Assembly (NCBI GenBank): GCA_963457665.1 | Contig: OY735220.1 | Span: 33,052,969-33,116,968, forward strand | DNA from: Thysanoteuthis rhombus | Lineage: Eukaryota > Mollusca > Cephalopoda > Oegopsida > Thysanoteuthidae | Direction of reading: 5' to 3' | Length of the DNA: 64,000 bases | The notes under the pieces: generated by a model | The model's database searches: none | What the model saw: the letters and a program-made list of their open reading frames with translations, nothing else | Told to the model about the DNA's origin: nothing | Shown here: positions 57,429-64,000 of the stretch, piece by piece | Position numbering within the stretch: the stretch's first letter is position 1 | Layout: each line of letters opens with the position of its first letter | Translations under genes and position numbers: made by a program

Positions 57429-57536
57429 TCTAATGAAAGACAAGTTGAATCAATTCCAGAAGTTGTCTACCCTGTTGACGATTGGTAATTTATATATATA
57501 TTCAAAGATATTACATATATCCTGAACACTGACACC
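57429..57536 (+). other. Probable 5' UTR part of the receptor's coding exon, two splice acceptors upstream
   Basis: Two pyrimidine-rich acceptors precede the receptor: one ending in CAG at 57393 and one ending in TTCATAG at 57428. Either would open an exon that runs into the ATG at 57537 with no upstream ATG between 57486 and the start. Neither changes the protein because of the in-frame TAA at 57486-57488. Which one is used, and whether the transcript instead starts locally, cannot be decided from sequence. Confidence 0.5.
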
Positions 57537-58778
57537 ATGAATACCAGCTCTCCAACTGGTTGGAATGAGACAGATCTGGACACCAGATATACTGAGGGGG
57601 GAATCATGTATGCCATTGCCATTGTCGGCACATTTGGCAACGCTCTTGTCCTCTTGGCTGTCTTGATGTTCAGCAAACTCCGACACGCAGCCACAGCATT
57701 TCTTTCTCATCACTGCTTGTTGGATTTGATCAAGTCTGCCTTCTGTGTCACTCTCGGCTACAGTCTTCAGCATCGGGAGGAGATACCACATTGCAACTGG
57801 TTTGGGACTATCTACATCATTCTTATGACAGCGTCAGCATACAATCTATTCGCCATTGTCGTCAATGAAGAGTATCACATGATTTACTACAAACAAAATT
57901 ATAATAATTATCTTTGTATTAGCTTTGGCCTTTTTATGATCTGGTTTGCCAGCATTCTTATTCATCTTGGCGTTGGCTTTTTGCCCAGCCGTTTGCATTA
58001 CAACAAAGATATTGGTTTCTGTGCATTTAAACAGGGCATTCCGAGTAGTGTTGTTACACACGTCTGCTGGCTTATCCTTATCGTCTTTGCCATCATTCTT
58101 ACTTCTGTCGGGCTCTGGTTTTTGCACCAGAAAGTACAGTACCATGCTTATTCTCCAAGGTCAATGATTGGAGAAGAATTTCCTGGTCATGATGAAAAAG
58201 ACATGCTATGGGAAGCCGAAACAGATGAGTTACATTCAGACGTGCAACCATTTTTTATTGACAATCACCGTAGGAGAGTGTTTATATTAATGGGCATGAC
58301 TGGAATGTACTTGATGTGTTGGCTTCCACTCTTTGCAGTCACCATTTTTGATGTTCATTTTACTTTAAACCCGCAATTTTATAAAATACTGACAATTATT
58401 GCCTGGAGTCAACCAGTGACAACACCGATTTTTGCCAGTGTTTATTTATGGGACATTGCAGATAAATTTAATCTAGAGAAAGACCTTCAGAAAAAAATTG
58501 CTCAGCTGAACCAGAAAGATATGGAGGCTTCCCAGATTGAAACAACCTGCAACACTGCTTCCTCAGCTCTCTTGAGCCCTTCAACAAGCATTCCAAATCG
58601 TTTGCTCGCCATGCAGCCCACTTTAGCAACATCTGAGTGCAGTGAAGTAGGAAGTTCACGACGGCATCTTGATTTTATAGATACAATGAGAACTTCAGGA
58701 ATTTCCAATGAAGGTGCCTCCACGAGTTTGTCCCATGAGCGCACGCATCTTTGGATGCGACAAGATCCGCGTTTATGA
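57537..58778 (+). CDS. Orphan class A (rhodopsin-like) G-protein-coupled receptor
   Basis: 413 codons in one exon. The protein would sit in the plasma membrane and signal through a heterotrimeric G protein; the ligand is unknown. N-glycosylation sequons are at N2 and N10. TM1 is about 23-46 with GN at 34-35; TM2 about 52-76 with LLDL (D63); TM3 about 86-110, starting at C86, which can bridge to C162 in extracellular loop 2; TM4 about 124-148 with W136; TM5 about 172-195; TM6 about 247-271 with a canonical CWLP at 261-264; TM7 about 281-303. The third intracellular loop is ~50 residues and acidic. A Ser/Thr-rich tail of ~105 residues follows. Oddities: the DRY region reads NEEY (110-113), so the arginine is missing; TM5 lacks its proline; NPxxY is TPIFA (296-300). 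The start is the first ATG after an in-frame TAA at 57486 and has a good context (CACCATG). Class A membership is solid; I cannot name an ortholog. Confidence 0.93.
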   Translation: MNTSSPTGWNETDLDTRYTEGGIMYAIAIVGTFGNALVLLAVLMFSKLRHAATAFLSHHCLLDLIKSAFCVTLGYSLQHREEIPHCNWFGTIYIILMTASAYNLFAIVVNEEYHMIYYKQNYNNYLCISFGLFMIWFASILIHLGVGFLPSRLHYNKDIGFCAFKQGIPSSVVTHVCWLILIVFAIILTSVGLWFLHQKVQYHAYSPRSMIGEEFPGHDEKDMLWEAETDELHSDVQPFFIDNHRRRVFILMGMTGMYLMCWLPLFAVTIFDVHFTLNPQFYKILTIIAWSQPVTTPIFASVYLWDIADKFNLEKDLQKKIAQLNQKDMEASQIETTCNTASSALLSPSTSIPNRLLAMQPTLATSECSEVGSSRRHLDFIDTMRTSGISNEGASTSLSHERTHLWMRQDPRL

Positions 58779-59294
58779 TGCAAATAGACAGGATTATCTA
58801 ACCATTTATAACCATTAATAATAAATAGATTTTCTATAAAAAATGACTGACAGAAACTTTGTACTTGGCCAATTATTTGTAGGATATCAAAGAAAGTCTT
58901 GGCAATATAAATGCATCTTATTGTCCAGTATGAACTTTAGATTGGAAAACTAATGAATGTTACTTCAATATTTAGAAGATGTCATCTTTTTTTTTTCACT
59001 TTGGCTATGATAGTTGGATTTTAGTAAAATAAAAGTACAATTCATTTCCATAAATCATCTAATCATATTTTACATAGAATTAAAAACATGAAAATTTTTC
59101 CGGCATCAATTGTGAATCAGAATCCAAATGAGTCTCGACTCTTAAATTCATGGATTGCTTGTAACCACTTATATTGACAGTGGAATTCTTGAGTGAATAG
59201 AATTAAAAATAATGGAACACTTCTGTGAATTGAGAGGAAAAAAAATTTTACTTATTGGTCAAAGGGGGAAAATTTCAATTTTTCTATCAATAAA
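58779..59294 (+). other. Candidate 3' UTR of the receptor with three polyadenylation signals
   Basis: After the TGA at 58776 come AATAAA hexamers at 58820-58825, 59028-59033 and 59289-59294. The stretch is A/T-rich and contains none of the repeat families recognised elsewhere in the window, as expected of a 3' UTR. Which signal is used is unknown. Confidence 0.5.
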
Positions 59295-60319
59295 ACTGTC
59301 TTTTTTTCTTGATTCCTACAATCATTTTTTCATTGGCCAAGTACATGAAGACTTGCAAATCTGGCTGGGAATTGAGCAGTTCAATGAATAACTTTGCTCG
59401 GCAATCATCAAATAAATCCATTGTTCTAATGAAAGACTATCTTTTTGAAGGCTTTCATTTAAATTTCCCTGTTTACTTTGGTGGAGTCAATAAACAATAT
59501 GAAATTAATCAGGTAGAAATACTAAATGAATTATACAAAAACTCAAAAAAATGTTATTAAATTTTGTTTCTTTTTATCTCATGATGAATTCAAATGTTCA
59601 ACCTGTAAATACACTGAAACCATGGGCATGTGCTGGGAAGTGGGGTAAACATGGCATTAGCCCACCCCTTGACCCGGTATTTTCATCTAGGGAGAGGGCA
59701 GTTGATAACTGGAACCATAAAGTTGTTGCGGATCAAAGGGTCACTATAAACAGTGGTAGCTTTGGATAAGTCACGGCTTAGGCACTCCCCTGTAACTTAC
59801 CTGACAACCAACAACTGAATATATCTTGTTTTCCAACTATATATCCTTTACCCTTGTCCCCGACCTGAAATATATCGTTATGCTCCTCTCTGGAAAATTG
59901 GCTATAGATGCCCATGACTGAAATGAACAAAATCATCTGCGATATTATTTTTTAGTTAAATAACACTGATTCCAAATGATCTAATTGTTTTTATACATTT
60001 GGTCTTTGTCTAACTTATCACAAAGCGTGTAAAACTGAGATCATTCAACCTATACTAAAACGGATTTCTATTCAAACTTGGAAGAACCAATCCAAGATTT
60101 TAATTCTGGTTTTACCGGCAGACATCAACATTGTTTTATCATTTGCTGCATCAAAAATTGGTCCAATATATCTACTACTACTAATCATATTACTACCACT
60201 TTCTTCTCAATCATCTGCACTCTTTGCTATTCACAAATAAAAAGCAGTACAGGAAGTCCCCAAGTTAAAAATGTCTGGCTTATGGATAACTCATACTTAT
60301 AAATAGACTGCCAATTATG
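59295..60319. other. Unassigned sequence 3' of the receptor
   Basis: Frames of 72-83 codons without domain. 59600-59800 is more complex (GACCCGGTATTTTCATC) and may be an old repeat. Confidence 0.4.
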
Positions 60320-60520
60320 CAAGGTTGCCAACATTGCCATTTTGGGGCTAGATCTGGCTGATTTTTTTTTCCATTGTGGCCAATAAAAATCTATGATAAT
60401 CGATTAAATCTGTTAAGTTTGATAAAATTGAATGTACAATTCTTATTAATAATTTGTTATGAGGTGTTTGCATAAACCTATTTCATCTGATAAGTAGGCT
60501 TTGAATGAACGAATGACTTT
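60320..60520 (+). mobile_element. hAT-like MITE (family E), 3' truncated
   Basis: CAAGGTTGCCAACATTGCCA, CCAATAAAAATCTATGATAA, CGATTAAATCTGTTAAGTTT, ATTTCATCTGATAAGTAGGC track 24843-25010 in order; the right TIR is absent. Confidence 0.65.
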
Positions 60521-60593
60521 GCTTGGACAAAGATTTTGAGAGGATTTTTTCACAATAATGGGACCATAGATGGTAGGGCCATGTACATGTGCA

Positions 60594-61390
60594 AGATGCT
60601 ACCCAGAAGTTCTGGAAATTTGAACATTGTAGGAAAATAGCTTACTCTACTTTCTAGTTCCAACTGTCGCCTTCAAATTAATCCTCTCGGGCATATATAT
60701 ATATTGCAATCTCTGCATTTTGCCCATAATTCCATGCATCCCCAGAAGGCTTCAAGTCAAGAGATCTTGAGTACCTCCTGTGATTCTTTCAGGATCACTT
60801 CAGTCAAGTCAAAATGACAACCTTTCTGTCAGAATCTCAGCTTGGGAGACAGGAAAAGGTTGGAGGGGATGATGTCAGTATGGTGGGTGGGGAATAGCTA
60901 TTGTGTTATATGAAGCCATGACCTACTGGACATCTTAGCAGTCTTGGGACAAATTTTATAGCAATGCGTCTCATGTTCAACATGTCCAACAAGTTTTCTG
61001 TTGTTGTGCTCATCAACTGCCATCCAGAACAGTCATTGTTTTCAATGAATGTAAGTCCTTCTTTGAAATGCTTGTATCAGAAAAACTTCTGCTTTGGAGA
61101 ATGGCATAGTCACCAAAAGCTTTGTGAAGCAACTGGTAAGTTTCTACAGCCATCTTGTTGATTTTGAAACAGAACTTAATGCAGGTTCTTTGCTTCATGA
61201 TATCTGCTATTGGAAAAAACTGCTAAACTTTCTGAACATGATGTTACAAAAACAAACATAATTCAGCAGCACACTCACTCACACAAACATCTGTTGGCAC
61301 ACTGATGCACAAAAAGTGCTGCTAGCTCCACCTAATGGCAGAAGGCCGAAATCTTTAAATTACTCGAACTTTTGGGTTGCTGGTAATATA
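60594..61390 (-). mobile_element. SETMAR-type mariner relic, internally deleted
   Basis: The ends GCTACCCAGAAGTTCTGG (left) and CGAACTTTTGGGTTGCTGGT (right) are inverted with mismatches. Inside is a minus-strand transposase relic. About 800 bases remain. Confidence 0.6.
60668..61198 (-). pseudogene. Transposase relic of SETMAR/mariner kind
   Basis: Starts MKQRTCIKFCFKINKMAVET then YQLLHKAFGDYAIL, the N-terminal helix-turn-helix of SETMAR-like mariner transposases (normally about 340 residues); then STTTENLLDMLN in another frame, and near the other end ARED-stop-FEGD, where these proteins normally read DYFEGD. The catalytic middle is deleted and stops are frequent. Confidence 0.65.
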
Positions 61391-61762
61391 AAATCTTGCC
61401 AATTTTATCAAGTTTTAAGAAAAGTTTTAGTTAAAAATAACAACCCAACACTTCGATAAAGCCTTTTTTTTTTTTTTCAAATTGAGTTACAGACAGTGGT
61501 TTGTAATAATGAATGGTACTCTACTTTGGGACACACATTGTGTGTTTTCAGCAGTTCATGGGCTCAAGGGATAACTATACCACCAGCATTCCATGTTGGA
61601 TCATGGTAGCTGTTTGTAACTTTGTACATACTGCACTTTCATAACCATCCCTCCAAAGCGTAAAGTTAATGCCCGTGAAAAGAAAAGAAAATCAATCATG
61701 ATTGAATAATTGTTCAATGTAAACAATCCGAGCAGCTTGGGGAATAAAGCTACTTGTATGTA
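61391..61762. other. Unassigned sequence
   Basis: Nothing gene-like. Confidence 0.45.
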
Positions 61763-61983
61763 ATAATATTATCATCATCATTATTATTACTATAATTATT
61801 ATTACAATTATTAATATTATAATTACTATTACGATTAATATAACAATTATTATTATTATTATTTATATTACGATTATTATTATTATAATAATTGATACTA
61901 TCATTATTATTATTATTATCATTATTATTATTAATATCATTATTATTATTACAATTCTTCTTCTTCTTCTTTTTCTTCTTCTA
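61763..61983. repeat. ATT trinucleotide array ending in TTC repeats
   Basis: Imperfect (ATT)n/(ATC)n over ~190 bases, then (TTC)n. Confidence 0.95.
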
Positions 61984-62182
61984 TGCTTAGAAAGTTGAAA
62001 TATATACTTTATACTAAGACAAACATTGACTAACTCATGCCAGATATGCATCATACATAGATATTTCAACTTACATACAAATCAAGGACAGACCTAGGGA
62101 ACCAAACCCATTTATAACCTAGGGACTTCCTGAATAAGTTAAATTCTAACAAAAGGTCATCTTCCATTTGGATTTGATTATA

Positions 62183-62381
62183 TTGCCCCCCAGCCCCATT
62201 ATAACATGAGTGTTGGGGTCCAAAAAAGCCAACACCACATTATAACTGAGCTGCAAATAATTTAGCTTTATTGAGGCTTAACCCAACTACTTTATAGCTA
62301 GATTAATATTTTGGGGTCCACTTTCCACCCATATAATAACACGAACCATGCTATAACAAACCATGTTATAATGGGGGGGGG
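62183..62381 (-). repeat. Repeat family D, copy 2 (reverse)
   Basis: CCATTATAACATGAG, AACACCACATTATAACTGAG, ATATTTTGGGGTCCAC, CTATAACAAACCATGTTATA: reverse complement of 6816-7016. Confidence 0.6.
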
Positions 62382-62575
62382 GCATACTAAATGAAGTGTA
62401 CAGATAACATTTGTGGTCATTTGATAGCAGGAATATACCCACTTTGAGATAATTCTTAAGAATTATCATCTTGCCATAAATCCCAACTTTTGCATTATTT
62501 GCTTTTTTAAATAAATATGAAAAAGAATGTCTCAAAAGATATACTCAGATAGGCCACTGACGGTTGAGATTTTAA

Positions 62576-62735
62576 ATCAGAACCGGCCTGATGCATAAGC
62601 AAACTAAGCAGTTGTTTAGGGCCCTGTGGCCACCAACAGACCCCCAAGTCAAAATCTATTTCAGCCCCATAAAGGCAGTGGGGCCCCACAAATCAAATCC
62701 TGCTCTGGGCCCCATAAAAGCTTGAGCCTTGTTTG
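62576..62735. repeat. Possible transposon end fragment
   Basis: GCAAACTAAGCAGTTGTTTA then GGGCCCTGTGGCC is an old repeat end type (AGGCAACTGCCTAGGG-like) known in many animals; recognised by recollection only. Confidence 0.3.
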
Positions 62736-64000
62736 AAATTCTGTAAATATTGCTACTGTTAACAAAGACCACTGATGCTTTGCATTTTCTAACACTTTCA
62801 AGTATTCGCTTGTTATTTAAGTGAATCTACACATGCTTTATATTTACAACAAATGCATTGAAACTGACTGATAAAATTTTGGTGAATATCTGTGCGTTCC
62901 AAAATGAGCAAATATTTTGTTGTCCAATACAAAAATTATTGATAAATTTTATTGGACACTGAGCAAAATAATGTTTTCCTCTCTAAATAATGAAGTCAGA
63001 AATTAACGATGCAAAAAAATGATTAAAAAAACAAAACAAGAGATTGAAATAATTATTCATAAGATTATTTCTCCATCCATTCAACATTTTGACCCGGAAT
63101 ATGAATTCCATTTGGGTTTTATAGTTTTCATTTGTAAACAAAAACCTTGGAGACCTTCTTCAGAATCTGTGAAAAGTTTTACTTTTTAGCATAGCCATAT
63201 ATGCCAGGAAGGGCAGTGCAATTCAGAGGTAAATTGGTATCAAATTTGAGGAAAACCGAAGAGTTTCAATATACAATTTGGTAATTATTAATCATTTGAT
63301 TTCCTTTGGAATTGAATTGATGGTACCCTGAAAATTCCAACCAGTAAATACCACCCATGGAAAATTCCACCTGAGTATTTATTCTAAATCATCTATTTGT
63401 TATCAGGAGCAGATATATATATGATATAAACTTAGTGGAAAACAGAGTTTCCAAATTTAAAAATTTGAATGTACCTGATTTTGACACTTCTCAGTCTTTT
63501 TCAATTACTGGAACTTTCTGTTTTTCTCTGATGAATTCTCTTATTTTTCTTTATCTATGTACCATTTTTAACATCTGGTGTGTATGGGTGTGAAATTTTT
63601 ACAAGGAAATTTTCATGAATAAAAAGAAATGTGAGAATTCATGAAATAAACACGGAACATTCCAGAATTTGAAATAGAAGGTGAAGTGTCCAAATCAATT
63701 GCATTCAAGTGATCCAATTTTGACGGTTAGAAACTCTGTTTGTCAATTTACTTATATATTAAGTGAAGCTCCTTGGGTGAAAAGTTTTGAAATGTAGATT
63801 AAAGATTAAAATCAAATATTTATATCATCTACCTAATTATGTAAAAAAATAGTGCTTGAATGGGATATTCATGAGAGATATTTTTTATGTGTGTACTTTT
63901 ATTTGGGTGAAATTTACTTGGTGAAATTTTGTGGGTGGAATTTTCTTAGTACCAAATTGAATTAAAAAACTCAAAGTTTCAATTTTGAAAACTGATCTTG
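62736..64000. other. A/T-rich sequence, no gene recognised
   Basis: No frame of note. The motifs GTGAAATTT and GAAAATTCCA recur at 63330-63375 and 63590-63945, without clear unit structure. Confidence 0.45.

Noticed and set aside
57450..58145. Minus-strand frames of 75-113 codons opposite the receptor
   Set aside because: Shadows of the receptor's codon pattern; no domains and no signals.
58468..58783. Minus-strand frames of 63-93 codons opposite the receptor tail
   Set aside because: Shadow of the Ser/Thr-rich tail.
61863..62069. 68-codon minus frame of I/M/R runs
   Set aside because: Translated ATT and TTC arrays.
1..64000. CRISPR arrays, operons, bacterial promoters or riboswitches
   Set aside because: The window is eukaryotic; the regular repeats here are transposons, minisatellites and microsatellites without spacer structure.

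Overview
This is a 64 kb piece of a large, A/T-rich, gene-poor animal genome. The evidence is the low gene density, long AT, AC, GA and ATT microsatellites, SINE-like tRNA and 5S rRNA remnants, decayed mariner, hAT, pogo-like and LINE copies, eukaryotic splice signals, and an animal seven-transmembrane receptor. The repeat landscape looks like a mollusc, most likely a cephalopod such as an octopus; that is inference from repeat style and was not checked by a search.

The only convincing protein gene is a single-exon class A (rhodopsin-like) G-protein-coupled receptor at 57537-58778 on the + strand, 413 codons, with all seven membrane segments. It is unusual: the conserved arginine at the end of TM3 is glutamate, and the TM7 NPxxY is TPIFA. 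Two splice acceptors lie just upstream (57393 and 57428), so the 5' UTR is probably spliced. The best upstream exon candidate is a CpG-containing, non-repetitive block at about 14.1-14.84 kb, ending in a textbook donor. If the two join, the window is mostly one ~42.5 kb intron filled with transposons.

Layout. 1-12.7 kb: repeats, AT microsatellites and two decayed LINE 3' ends. 12.7-14.1 kb: GA array, pogo-like MITE and a long polypyrimidine tract. 14.1-14.85 kb: candidate promoter/first exon. 15-57 kb: interspersed repeats dominated by one roughly 350-500 bp family (family A, about 25 full or partial copies in both orientations), plus MITEs with visible terminal inverted repeats and target-site duplications, mariner relics, an RT-bearing LINE relic, a 5S-derived SINE and several tRNA-like SINE heads. 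57-59.3 kb: a hairpin MITE, the receptor and its 3' UTR candidates. 59.3-64 kb: a hAT-like fragment, a SETMAR-type mariner relic, an ATT array and A/T-rich sequence.

Repeat family letters (A, B, C ...) are names made up here from comparing the window with itself; they are not database names. Edges of repeats are approximate unless a TIR/TSD is stated.
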